Assembly (NCBI GenBank): GCA_016710095.1
Contig: JADJLL010000004.1
Coordinates: 62,001 to 126,000 of the forward strand
Origin: Candidatus Eiseniibacteriota bacterium
Lineage (GTDB): Bacteria > Eisenbacteria > RBG-16-71-46
Direction of reading: 5' to 3'
Length of the DNA stretch: 64,000 nt
Numbering within the stretch: position 1 is the stretch's first letter; every line of letters starts with the position of its first letter. The notes under the pieces were generated by a model. That model was not told the DNA's origin, did no database searches, and saw only the letters and a list, made by a program, of their open reading frames with translations. This document shows positions 43,494-51,513 of this stretch, piece after piece. The position numbers were made by a program, and so were the translations under genes.

Positions 43494-44231
43494 ATGAAGA
43501 GGATTCTCGGGACGGCGGTCTTCCTCGCACTGCTCGCGGTGAGCGTGGTCGCGCCGCTCGCGACCGCTCAGTGCGTGACGGGAACCGGCGTCAACGTGCT
43601 GCTCAAGTGGGACGGCAACGGCTTCTCCTACGAGACCGGCGCGCCCTACACGAACTACATCTCGCCCGTGGGCAACCAGATGGGCGCCTACCTCGGCATC
43701 TCGCTGTTCTGCGCCCCGCTGTCGGGTCTCGATCCGAACGATCCTGCCAAGGAATACACGATGATCTGGCAGGACCTCACGTCGAGCGGAACGGTGACCT
43801 CGCCCTTCGGCGCGAGCGGCACCAAGTACTCGACCCTGTACACGGGCGGCGTCTTCGCGATCATCGAAGGTCCGGTCAATGCGCGCGCGTGGACGTCGGC
43901 GACGGTTCCGACTCCTCTCACCGCGGCCCCGGCCTACGGTGATGGCTCGATGGTCCTCGCCGGCTACATCGACTCGCTCACGACCACCATCACGCGCAGC
44001 TCGCTCGGCACCGTGAACGGTTCGTTCCGCGGCAAGTACCGCATCAACGGCGGTCCGCTCGCCAGCCTGTTCTGCCCCGGTGGCGCCGCGGGCCTGCTCG
44101 ACGGCCTCTGGTTCCCGGTCGCTCCGCCCGCCGGCTGGACGTCGCACCTCAACGGCAAGTTCGACGCCCCGGATTGCACGACGCCGGCGAAGACCACGTC
44201 GTGGGGCCGCATCAAGACGCTGTACCGGTAG
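43494..44231 (+). CDS. Secreted protein with C-terminal WG-x-IKTLYR motif (2)
   Basis: 245 residues. Signal peptide MKRILGTAVFLALLAVSVVA, cleavage near ATAQ. Four Cys residues (QCVTG, LFCAPL, LFCPGG, DCTTP) may form disulfides outside the cell. The core is beta-rich (NVLLKWDGNGFSYETGAPYT, GSMVLAGYIDSLTTTITRSS); the end is SWGRIKTLYR as in the upstream gene. ATG at 43494 has GGGAGG upstream, 45 bp after the previous stop, so one transcript; a strong hairpin follows. Function unknown. Confidence 0.75.
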   Translation: MKRILGTAVFLALLAVSVVAPLATAQCVTGTGVNVLLKWDGNGFSYETGAPYTNYISPVGNQMGAYLGISLFCAPLSGLDPNDPAKEYTMIWQDLTSSGTVTSPFGASGTKYSTLYTGGVFAIIEGPVNARAWTSATVPTPLTAAPAYGDGSMVLAGYIDSLTTTITRSSLGTVNGSFRGKYRINGGPLASLFCPGGAAGLLDGLWFPVAPPAGWTSHLNGKFDAPDCTTPAKTTSWGRIKTLYR

Positions 44232-44263
44232 TCGCAACAACGCAGCACCCCTTGCCGCTCACG

Positions 44264-44292
44264 TGCCCGGTGTCGCTCGGCGACACCGGGCA
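44264..44292 (+). terminator. Hairpin after the WG-motif pair
   Basis: TGCCCGGTGTCG pairs with CGACACCGGGCA around CTCGG, 32 nt past the second stop. A perfect 12-bp stem without a long U-tract. Confidence 0.7.
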
Positions 44293-44330
44293 TCGTGCTT
44301 CCGGGAGACTCGACCCGCATCGAACGGCCC

Positions 44331-44711
44331 ATGACGACACTCGCCATCCTCGACGACCTCTTCTTCGTCGCCCGCATCCAGGGCACGGCGAAGGCCTGCG
44401 GCGCCACGCTCGAAATCGCACCGCCCGGCCGCGCGCTCGAGCGCTTCGCCGAAGTGCGGCCCGAACGCGTGCTCGTGGACCTGCACGCGGCGCTCGACCT
44501 CGACGCGCTGGTCGCGGGAATCCGCGCCGCCGCACACGGCTCACACGGGCGCATCACCGGCTTCTACTCGCACGTCGACGGTGAAACGCGCCGCCGCGCG
44601 CTGGCCGCCGGCGTGGACGAGGCGATGCCGCGCTCGGCGTTCGTCACCAAGCTGCCCGAGCTGCTGACGACCCCGCCCACGGAAAGCCCGAACACGGAGA
44701 GCCCCTCATGA
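44331..44711 (+). CDS. Receiver-like (pseudo-receiver) protein
   Basis: 126 residues. The layout follows a CheY fold: acidic LAILDDLFFVA at the first strand, a possible phospho-Asp in RVLVDLHAAL, GFYSHVDGE and the C-terminal strand RSAFVTKLPELL. The conserved Lys is replaced or shifted (PRSAF), so signalling by phosphorylation is doubtful. A short Thr/Pro/Ser tail follows. Start at 44331 avoids the upstream hairpin. The stop overlaps the CoA-binding gene by four bases (ATGA). Confidence 0.65.
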   Translation: MTTLAILDDLFFVARIQGTAKACGATLEIAPPGRALERFAEVRPERVLVDLHAALDLDALVAGIRAAAHGSHGRITGFYSHVDGETRRRALAAGVDEAMPRSAFVTKLPELLTTPPTESPNTESPS

Positions 44712-45148
44712 GCGGTCGCATCCTCACCACCGAAGCCGAGTTCGCCGAAGTCATCCGCGGCATGCGCACGATCGGCGTCTACGGCATCAAGGACGGCAAG
44801 CGGCCGGACGCTCCGGCGTTCACGATCCCGTCCATGCTCGCAACCCAAGGCTACGAGATCGTGGGCGTGAACCCGACGATCGCCGAGGCGCTCGGCCGGC
44901 CCGTGCACCCGACGCTCGCCGCATTGGCGCGCCGCGTGGACGTGCTCGACGTCTTCCGCCGCAGCGACGCCATCCCCGAGCTCGCCGACGAGATCCTCGC
45001 GCTGCCCGCGGACCAGCGACCCGGCACGGTGTGGCTGCAGAGCGGCATCCGTCACGACGAGTCGGCGCAGCGGCTCGCCGCGGCCGGCATGGACGTGGTG
45101 CAGGACGCCTGTCTCGGCGTGCTGGCCCGCCGCCACGCGCCAAGGTGA
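44708..45148 (+). CDS. CoA-binding domain protein (YccU-like)
   Basis: 146 residues, a single Rossmann-like CoA-binding domain: RTIGVYGIKDGKRPDAPAFT, QGYEIVGVNPTIAEALGRPV, VDVLDVFRRSDAIPELADEI, TVWLQSGIRHDESAQRLAAA and VVQDACLGVL. The YccU/YbdM-like family binds CoA, but the physiological role is not established. Coupled to the receiver-like gene by a 4-bp overlap. Confidence 0.88.
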   Translation: MSGRILTTEAEFAEVIRGMRTIGVYGIKDGKRPDAPAFTIPSMLATQGYEIVGVNPTIAEALGRPVHPTLAALARRVDVLDVFRRSDAIPELADEILALPADQRPGTVWLQSGIRHDESAQRLAAAGMDVVQDACLGVLARRHAPR

Positions 45149-45174
45149 CGCTGGCCGGAACCGCTGGCTATACT
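45145..45174 (+). promoter_or_regulatory. Promoter of the zinc-ribbon-queECD operon
   Basis: GTGACG (45145-45150) and TATACT (45169-45174) with an 18-bp spacer, 41 bp before the zinc-ribbon ATG. Confidence 0.55.
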
Positions 45175-45215
45175 GCCCGCGTTCCCGTTCGTCCCACCCG
45201 CTTCTGGAAGGTCCC

Positions 45216-45383
45216 ATGAGCCACTCCTCCACGCCGGCGCAGTCCGGCGACCGCGTGCGCATCTCCTGCCCCGGCTGCGGCCGCCACGACTTCGTCGTGT
45301 GGCCCGCGAACCAGGACGCCCTGGCCTGGAAGTGCTTCAACTGCGAGAAGTCGTTCGAGCTGCACAAGGGTGGAAAGCACTGA
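45216..45383 (+). CDS. Small zinc-ribbon protein upstream of queE
   Basis: 55 residues. Cys4 ribbon: CPGC (18-21) and CFNC (40-43), with DFVVWPANQDALAWK between. ATG at 45216; the stop is 4 bp before the queE GTG, so it is co-transcribed with the preQ0 genes. Two CxxC pairs 18 residues apart suggest one zinc site that may bind nucleic acid or a partner. A link to deazaguanine synthesis is contextual only. Confidence 0.78.
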   Translation: MSHSSTPAQSGDRVRISCPGCGRHDFVVWPANQDALAWKCFNCEKSFELHKGGKH

Positions 45384-45387
45384 TCGC

Positions 45388-46047
45388 GTGACCATCCGCT
45401 GGTCCGAACTGTTCCACTCGCTGCAGGGTGAAGGCCCGTCCACGGGAACTCCCGCGCACTTCCTTCGCCTGCAGGGCTGCGACGTCGGCTGCCGCTGGTG
45501 CGACACGAAGTACACGTGGAGCCCCGACGGCGGCACGGCCGGCACGTACGAGGACGCGAGGGACCAACTGCTCGCGCTCGGCGCCGCGCCGCTGATCGTC
45601 ATCACGGGTGGCGAGCCGCTCTCGCACCCCGGCGTCGCATCGCTCATCGAGCGCGCGCTCGCCGACTGGGAGCGCGTCGAGATCGAGACGAGCGGCATCG
45701 TCCCTCCGCCCGTGCGGCACGAACGGCTGTACTACAACCATTCGCCGAAGCTGCCCTCGGTCACCGAGCGCTCGGCGGACACCTGGCGTCACGTCGCGGC
45801 GTTCGCGGCGGACCCCAACACGACGTTCAAGATCGTCGTCGGCGACGATCCCGACACCGACGACATGCTGCGCCTCGCGCGCACTCACGACATTCCCCGG
45901 AACCGCATCATGCTCATGCCCGAAGGACTCACCGACGCCGCGCTGCGCGACCGCGCCGTGGCGCTCGCCGAACTCTGCAAGCGCGAAGGACTGCGCCTGT
46001 CGCCCCGGCTGCACGTCTGGCTGTGGGGCGCGCGGAGGGGCGTGTGA
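45388..46047 (+). CDS. queE: 7-carboxy-7-deazaguanine synthase
   Basis: 219 residues. Radical SAM enzyme converting 6-carboxytetrahydropterin to 7-carboxy-7-deazaguanine. The Fe-S Cys are in QGCDVGCRWCDTKYTW (CxxxCxxC); SAM/substrate patterns LFHSLQGEGPSTGTPAHFLR and VITGGEPLSHPG follow. GTG at 45388 is preferred over the GTG at 45370, which would overlap the zinc-ribbon gene. The stop overlaps the queC GTG (GTGA). Confidence 0.95.
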   Translation: MTIRWSELFHSLQGEGPSTGTPAHFLRLQGCDVGCRWCDTKYTWSPDGGTAGTYEDARDQLLALGAAPLIVITGGEPLSHPGVASLIERALADWERVEIETSGIVPPPVRHERLYYNHSPKLPSVTERSADTWRHVAAFAADPNTTFKIVVGDDPDTDDMLRLARTHDIPRNRIMLMPEGLTDAALRDRAVALAELCKREGLRLSPRLHVWLWGARRGV

Positions 46048-46751
46048 GCGCGACCGCCGAACGCGCCGTCGTGCTGCTCTCGGGCGGGCTCGACTCCGCG
46101 ACGTGCCTCGCGTGGGCGCGCGCGCAGGGCTTCTGGTGCGCGACGCTCGCCGTGGACTACGGCCAGCGCCATCGCGTCGAGCTCGAGGCGGCCGCGCGCG
46201 TCGCGAAGGCGCTCGGCTCGTCGGATCACCGCACCGTGCGCATCGATCTGTCCACGATCGGCGGCTCGGCCCTCACCGCGGACATCGCCGTGCCCAAGGG
46301 CCGCGACGAAGCCGCGATGGCCGGCGCCATTCCGGTCACCTACGTACCCGCGCGCAACGCCGTGTTCCTCGCGACCGCGCTCGGATTCGCCGAGACGCTC
46401 GGCGCGTCGGACCTCGTCGCCGGCATGAACGCGATCGACTACTCCGGCTATCCGGACTGCCGTCCCGAGTTCGTGCGCGCGTTCGAAGCGCTCGCCAAGG
46501 TCGCCACGAAGATGGGCGTCGAAGGCGCGCCGTGGCGCGTGCACACGCCGCTCATGGAGCTCGACAAGGCCGGCATCATCCGGCTCGGCGTCTCGCTCGG
46601 CGTGGACTACGCCCTCACCCATTCCTGTTACGATCCCGCGCCCGACGGACGCGCGTGTGGAGCCTGCGATTCCTGCCTGCTCCGCGCCCGCGGCTTCAAA
46701 GAAGCCGGCGTGCCCGATCCCACCCGCTACCTGAACTCTCCCGAGGCCTGA
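46044..46751 (+). CDS. queC: 7-cyano-7-deazaguanine (preQ0) synthase
   Basis: 235 residues. ATP-dependent conversion of CDG to preQ0. PP-loop VVLLSGGLDSATCLAWA, then TLAVDYGQRHRVELEAAARV, VPARNAVFLATALGFAETLG and the zinc site CYDPAPDGRACGACDSCLLR. GTG at 46044 overlaps the queE stop. Confidence 0.96.
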   Translation: MSATAERAVVLLSGGLDSATCLAWARAQGFWCATLAVDYGQRHRVELEAAARVAKALGSSDHRTVRIDLSTIGGSALTADIAVPKGRDEAAMAGAIPVTYVPARNAVFLATALGFAETLGASDLVAGMNAIDYSGYPDCRPEFVRAFEALAKVATKMGVEGAPWRVHTPLMELDKAGIIRLGVSLGVDYALTHSCYDPAPDGRACGACDSCLLRARGFKEAGVPDPTRYLNSPEA

Positions 46752-46755
46752 AGTC

Positions 46756-47121
46756 GTGCGCGTCGAACTCGTGAAGCGTTTCCGCTTCGAATCCGCCCAT
46801 CGTCTCCCGATGGTGCCCGCCGATCACAAGTGTCACCGCATCCACGGCCACTCGTTCCGAGTGGACGTCACCATCGCGGGCGAAATCGATCCCAAGATGG
46901 GCTGGCTCGTGGACTTCGGCGAGATCGCCGCGCGCGTGGAGCCCATCCTCCGGACGGAGCTGGACCACCGCCTGCTGAACGACGTGCCCGGACTGGAGAA
47001 CCCGACGTCCGAGATGCTCAGCGTGTGGCTGTGGAACCGGCTCAAGGACGTGGTGCCGCACCTGGACGCGATCACCGTCCACGAAACGTGCACCGCCCGC
47101 TGCACCTACCGCGGGAACTGA
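46756..47121 (+). CDS. queD: 6-carboxy-5,6,7,8-tetrahydropterin synthase
   Basis: 121 residues. Makes 6-carboxytetrahydropterin from dihydroneopterin triphosphate, the step before QueE. Zinc His in FESAHRLPM and the CHRIHGHSF motif, with catalytic Cys in that motif; LDHRLLNDVP and NPTSEMLSVWLWNRLKD and ITVHETCTARCTY complete the family pattern. GTG at 46756, 4 bp after queC. QueF and Tgt are not in the window, so queuosine or deazaguanine DNA modification cannot be decided. Confidence 0.96.
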   Translation: MRVELVKRFRFESAHRLPMVPADHKCHRIHGHSFRVDVTIAGEIDPKMGWLVDFGEIAARVEPILRTELDHRLLNDVPGLENPTSEMLSVWLWNRLKDVVPHLDAITVHETCTARCTYRGN

Positions 47122-47297
47122 ACTCGCCGGAAAACGCCGCGATGATTGTCCGGAACATGACGCGCCCTTCGGAATAGGCGCGGCATCTTGAGCGTGACAG
47201 TCATGAGCGCCGCGCATCTCCCGGAAAAGCCGTCACTCAAGCCCAGCCGCGGAAGGCCGATGCTAGAAGCGCCCTCCAACCGGCCAGGGAGCCCATC

Positions 47298-48215
47298 ATG
47301 AAACATCGCATCTTCATCACCGGAGCCTCGGGATACATCGGCAGCGCCGTCGCGCAGCGGTTCGTCCGCGGCGGACACGACGTCATGGGCCTCGCGCGCA
47401 ACGAAGCGACCGCGCAGAAGCTCCAGGCGCTCGGCGTCACCCCCGTGCCCGGCGACCTCGCCGACATCGCGACGTGGGTCGGCGTGCTCCAGAACTGCGA
47501 CACGGCGGTGCACGCCGCGTTCGACGGCGCCACGGGTGCGTCCGACATGGACCATCAGGCGCTCGAAGCGTTCCGTCTGGCGTCACTCGACGGCCGGCTC
47601 CGCCGCGTGCTCTACACGAGCGGCGTTTGGGTGCACGGCCCGGGTGGCGATCGCGTGCTCGACGAGACCGCACCGCTGAAGCCGCTCGAACTCGTGCAGT
47701 GGCGCGTCGCGCACGAAGAGATCGCGCTCGACCTGTCCGCGCACGACGTCTCTACGATCATCCTGCGTCCCGGCATGGTGTACGGCGAGAGCCGCGGCAT
47801 CTTCGGGATGTGGTTCGACGAAGCGAAGAACAAGAAGACGCTCACGTATCCCGGCGACGGTGCGCAGCATTGGTCGTGCGTGCATCGCGAAGACGTGGCC
47901 GAGGCGTACGCGCTCGCGATGGAGCACGGCAAGGGCGGCGAGCGCTACCTGCTCGTCGACGAAAGCCATCACACGGTGAAGCAGCTCGCCGAAGCCGCGG
48001 CCACCGCGGCGGGCGCGACCGCTCAGTCGTGGCCCGCCGAAGAAGTCGTGAAGACGCTCTCGCTGTTCGGCAAGGCGCTGCTCAACGACCTCCAGGTCAC
48101 GAGCGCCAAGGCCCGCCGCGAACTCGGCTGGGTGCCGCGTCACACGTCGTTCGTGAACGACGCGCCGGCGCTGTGGCGCGAGTGGCTCGACGCGAAGGAA
48201 GCGCCGGTCGCCTGA
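47298..48215 (+). CDS. NAD(P)-dependent epimerase/dehydratase-like SDR
   Basis: 305 residues. Extended SDR: nucleotide motif FITGASGYIGSAVAQ, then HAAFDGATGASDM, LYTSGVWVHG in place of the usual YxxxK (a Trp-Arg-Val-Ala-His segment, QWRVAHEEIAL, occupies the catalytic-Tyr position), and RPGMVYG. Loss of YxxxK suggests an atypical or binding-only enzyme. ATG at 47298 has GGGAG upstream. Monocistronic with a terminator. Confidence 0.87.
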   Translation: MKHRIFITGASGYIGSAVAQRFVRGGHDVMGLARNEATAQKLQALGVTPVPGDLADIATWVGVLQNCDTAVHAAFDGATGASDMDHQALEAFRLASLDGRLRRVLYTSGVWVHGPGGDRVLDETAPLKPLELVQWRVAHEEIALDLSAHDVSTIILRPGMVYGESRGIFGMWFDEAKNKKTLTYPGDGAQHWSCVHREDVAEAYALAMEHGKGGERYLLVDESHHTVKQLAEAAATAAGATAQSWPAEEVVKTLSLFGKALLNDLQVTSAKARRELGWVPRHTSFVNDAPALWREWLDAKEAPVA

Positions 48216-48240
48216 TCGCGCGACGCAGCAGTTCGTACGG

Positions 48241-48268
48241 GAAGGCCCGGCGGAAACGCCGGGCCTTC
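48241..48268 (+). terminator. Terminator after the SDR gene
   Basis: GAAGGCCCGGCG pairs with CGCCGGGCCTTC around a GAAA loop, 25 nt past the stop, followed by TTCC. Confidence 0.75.
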
Positions 48269-48315
48269 TTCCGTGATGGCGCGACGCGCCCGCCGGGGGC
48301 TAGGCTGCGCCACGC

Positions 48316-50124
48316 ATGAAGCCCGAACTCCGCAGACTCGTGATCGGCGCGGCCGTCGTCGTGGCCGTCGCCGCCCTCGCCGCCATCGGCGCCGCGCTGT
48401 TCGCCCCGAAGCTCGCGGGCGCGAAGCTCCGCGCGCAGGCGCGCGCGCGGCGTGGACGTCACGTGGCGCACGCTCGAGTGGCGCTGGCCCGCGGGCGTCG
48501 CCGTGCGCGGCCTCACCGGGCGCTCGACCGAGAACGGCGACACGCTGCTCGTGGCCGAGACGCTCGACGCGCGCCTCGCACTGTGGCCGCTGCTCACCGG
48601 ACACGCGAGCGTGCGCTCGCTCACGCTCGAGGACGCGCTCCTGCGCCGCGATGCACGCGGGGCGGGGACGCCGACACGCTCGCGCTCGCGGCCGACGAAG
48701 ACGACAAACCCGATGCGGCCGTCGCCGCGCGCGTCCGCCAGCGCGCCGACCAGGTCGTGCGCATGCTGCTGGCGCCCGCGCGCCACCTGCCCGCGCTTCA
48801 CTTCGAACGCGTCACGCTGGAGGGCGCGGGCCAGAGCGTGACGCTGCAGGCGTTCGATCTCTCGCACGCACCCGGCGGCACCATCCTCGCCGCACTCGGC
48901 ACGCTGCGCGGCGAGAACGACGTGCCGTTCGACGTGCTCGCGAAGTGGGATCCCGCCGACCGCCTCACCGCGCGCGCCGAGTTCCGCATCGCGGGTTCGG
49001 AACCGCCGTCGCCCGACGCGGTCGTGCTGCAGTTCGACGGCGTCGTGCGGCAGGACCGCCGCGCGCGCGAGCTGCGCATCGAGGACGGCGCGCGCGTGCG
49101 CATCGGCGACATGGGCGCCGCGCTCTCGGCGCGCATCGCCGAACGCGGTCCGCGCTTCGAACTTTCGATCGCCGCCGACAGCCTGACCGCGCGCCGCGTC
49201 ATCCACAGCCTGCCCGCGCCGGTGCTCGGACCGCTGCGCGGACTCGAGGTGACGGGCTCGTGGGACTGGCACGCGAGCGTGAAGCTCGACCTGTCGCAGC
49301 CGGACAGCGTGCGCTTCGCGGCGGACGTGATCCCGCACGGGCTCACGCTCGACCCGGCGATCTCGCGCCCGAGCCTGCACGCGATTCTCCCGCCGTTCAC
49401 CGCGACGATCCACCTGCCGAAGCACCGCCTCGTCACGCGCGAGCTGTCGCCGGTCAATCCGCACTTCCGCGCGCTCGACGAGATCAGCCCGTACCTGCGC
49501 GACGCGCTCGTGACCAACGAGGACGGCGGCTTCTGGAAGCATCGCGGCTTCAACACGGAAGCGATCGGCCTCGCGATCGCGGCGAACCTCAAGGCCGGCT
49601 CGTACCGCCGCGGCGCGGGCACGATCACCATGCAGCTCGCGCGCAACCTGTGGCTCGGTCACCAGCGCACGCTCTCGCGCAAGGCGCAGGAAGTCGTGAT
49701 GGCGTGGCTGCTCGAGCACCAGACCGGCATCTCCAAGGAACGCCTGCTCGAGATCTACCTCAACGTCATCGAGTGGGGCCCCGAGCTGCACGGCGCGGAC
49801 GAAGCGGCGCGCTGGTACTTCGACAAGGATGCCGGCGCGCTCGATCTCGACGAGGCGCTGTTCCTCGCGATCATCGTCCCGAGTCCGAGCAAGTGGCGCT
49901 GGCGGCTCGACTCGTCGGGCCAACTGCGGCCGTTCGCGCAGGCGCAGATGCGCTTCATCGCGAACAAGATGGCTTCGAAGGGCTGGCTCGATCCCGCGAG
50001 CGTGCCCGCGGCCGAGTCGCTGCACATCGAGCTGCGCGGTCCCGCGCGCGCGTTGTTCGCGGCGCCCGACAGCGCGCTCACGAGTCCCGCGGCCACGGAC
50101 TCGCTCGGCGGCGCCTTCGAGTAG
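48316..50124 (+). pseudogene. Membrane transglycosylase (GT51 domain), frame broken in the N-terminal part
   Basis: About 602 codons. N-terminal TM helix (LVIGAAVVVAVAALAAIGAA), then an AsmA/BLT-like periplasmic region. Between about 48447 and 48660 the plausible protein (VDVTWRTLEWRWPAGVAVRG, LVAETLDARLALWPLLTGHA) is in another frame, returning near GGGGCGGGGAC. The C-terminal GT51 domain (about 395-560) is intact: EDGGFWKHRGF, GAGTITMQLARNLWL, SRKAQEVVMAWLLE, KERLLEIYLNVIEWG. GT51 enzymes polymerise lipid II. No transpeptidase domain, so monofunctional. Compensating shifts suggest sequence errors. Confidence 0.83.
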
Positions 50125-50134
50125 CGGACCCCGG

Positions 50135-50821
50135 CTACTTCCCGGGCAGCGCCATCAGGCCCTGCTCCAGGATGCGGTCGCTCTGTCGCAACGCGATCAC
50201 GCGTACGTAGGTGCCGCTGCCGATCGCGTTCGCATCGAGCGTGCACGTGAGCGCGGCGCCCGGGTGCTCCGAGTGCACGACCGCGAACAGCGGATCGAGC
50301 ACCTCGACGACGTAGCTCTCGGCGCCCGGCATCGCGAGCCACGACACCGTGCACGCGCCCGCCGCACCCGCGGTCACCGTCAACGGCTCGGCCTTCGCGG
50401 ACGGCTGCGACGCCGCGCCGGACCCACGCATCGTGTCGCCCACCTGCGGGCCCTGCAGCGCGCGCGGCACGAACACCACGCCCGCGACGATCGCCACGGC
50501 CGCGAATCCCACCGCGAGCCGGCCCTGCGGTCCCATGCACCACTCGGCGAAACGCGCGAGCAGCCCGCCGCGAGCAGGCGAGGACGAAGCGCGCAACGGC
50601 TGGCCGGAGGGCGCGCCCTCCGACGTGATCTGGTCCACGAACGAGGACAACCGCGCGTTCGCACGAGACGCTTCGTCCGCGCTCACGCGCACGTCGCCGG
50701 CGGAGAACACGCGGTACTCGGCGAGCAGCGCGGCGCAACGCGCGCACGTTTCGACGTGCGAACGCTCGGTGTCCGTCCAGGCGTCCGGCTGCGACAGCCG
50801 GTCGATCGTGGGGCAGTTCAC
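50135..50821 (-). CDS. Zinc anti-sigma factor with C-terminal FN3-like domain
   Basis: 228 residues. Zinc-finger anti-sigma motif: HVETCARCAALLAEY (H-x3-C-x2-C, about 22-29). One TM helix (LAVGFAAVAIVAGVVFVP, about 107-124). Outside the membrane a FN3-like unit: CTVSWLAMPGAESYVVEVLD and SGTYVRVIALRQSDRILEQG. GTG at 50821 overlaps the sigma gene stop (GTGA), so the pair is coupled. It would hold the ECF sigma factor inactive at the membrane until a signal. Confidence 0.87.
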   Translation of the reverse strand: MNCPTIDRLSQPDAWTDTERSHVETCARCAALLAEYRVFSAGDVRVSADEASRANARLSSFVDQITSEGAPSGQPLRASSSPARGGLLARFAEWCMGPQGRLAVGFAAVAIVAGVVFVPRALQGPQVGDTMRGSGAASQPSAKAEPLTVTAGAAGACTVSWLAMPGAESYVVEVLDPLFAVVHSEHPGAALTCTLDANAIGSGTYVRVIALRQSDRILEQGLMALPGK

Positions 50822-51420
50822 GTGTCTTCCCCCTCGCTCAACGCGATTCCACGTTTCTCGAGCGCCGCGCGCAGTTTGCGCCGGGCCGTCTGCAGCAATC
50901 CGCGTGCACCGGTGGAACCCGGCACGTTCAGCAGCTGCGTGAGTTCCTCCACCGGTACGCGTTCGAAGCAGCGCAGCCACAGCACCTGCTGCTCCAGCGG
51001 ATCGAGCGCTTCCCGGATCACTTCCAGCACGCGTTCTTCCTCGATGCGGCGTTCCGCCGACTCCTCCGGGCCCGCGGCCACGGCCGGCAGTTCGTCGGCG
51101 TCGGCGCCCTCGTCCCGCGTCAGCGCGACCGGGCGCATGGCCCGGATGCAACGATGACGCGTGATCGTGAACACCCAGGCCCCGAACGGCGCACGGAACT
51201 GGAACGAACCGAGAGAGCGATAGACCGCCAGCAGCACGTCCTGCGACAGATCGAGCGCGCGATCGGGATCGCGAGCGAACCTGCGGCACCACGCGTACAC
51301 GGGACCCTGCCAGCGCCCGAGCAGTTCGGCGGCCGCTTCACGCGACCCCGTTCCGCCAGCGCAGGCACTTCTCACCAGTTCTTCGTCCGTGCGGCCTTCG
51401 GAGGCCGAACGCTTCACCAT
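50818..51420 (-). CDS. ECF-type RNA polymerase sigma factor
   Basis: 200 residues. Sigma-2 (VYAWCRRFARDPDRALDLSQ, DVLLAVYRSLGSFQFRAPFG, AWVFTITRHRCIRAM) and sigma-4 (ALDPLEQQVLWLRCFERVPV, EELTQLLNVPGSTGARGLLQ, TARRKLRAALEKRG). ATG at 51420; a GTG at 51477 extends the frame without ribosome-site support. Co-transcribed with the anti-sigma gene; a CHAT-TPR gene lies 93 bp upstream on the same strand. Confidence 0.92.
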   Translation of the reverse strand: MVKRSASEGRTDEELVRSACAGGTGSREAAAELLGRWQGPVYAWCRRFARDPDRALDLSQDVLLAVYRSLGSFQFRAPFGAWVFTITRHRCIRAMRPVALTRDEGADADELPAVAAGPEESAERRIEEERVLEVIREALDPLEQQVLWLRCFERVPVEELTQLLNVPGSTGARGLLQTARRKLRAALEKRGIALSEGEDT

Positions 51421-51513
51421 GAGAGAGTCCGGTTCGGTCGTGCCGTCACACGCGAAATGTGCCGGGGGGTCCGGCACCCGCGAGACGGGCGGCCGGGATG
51501 ATAGCCGGAGGCT

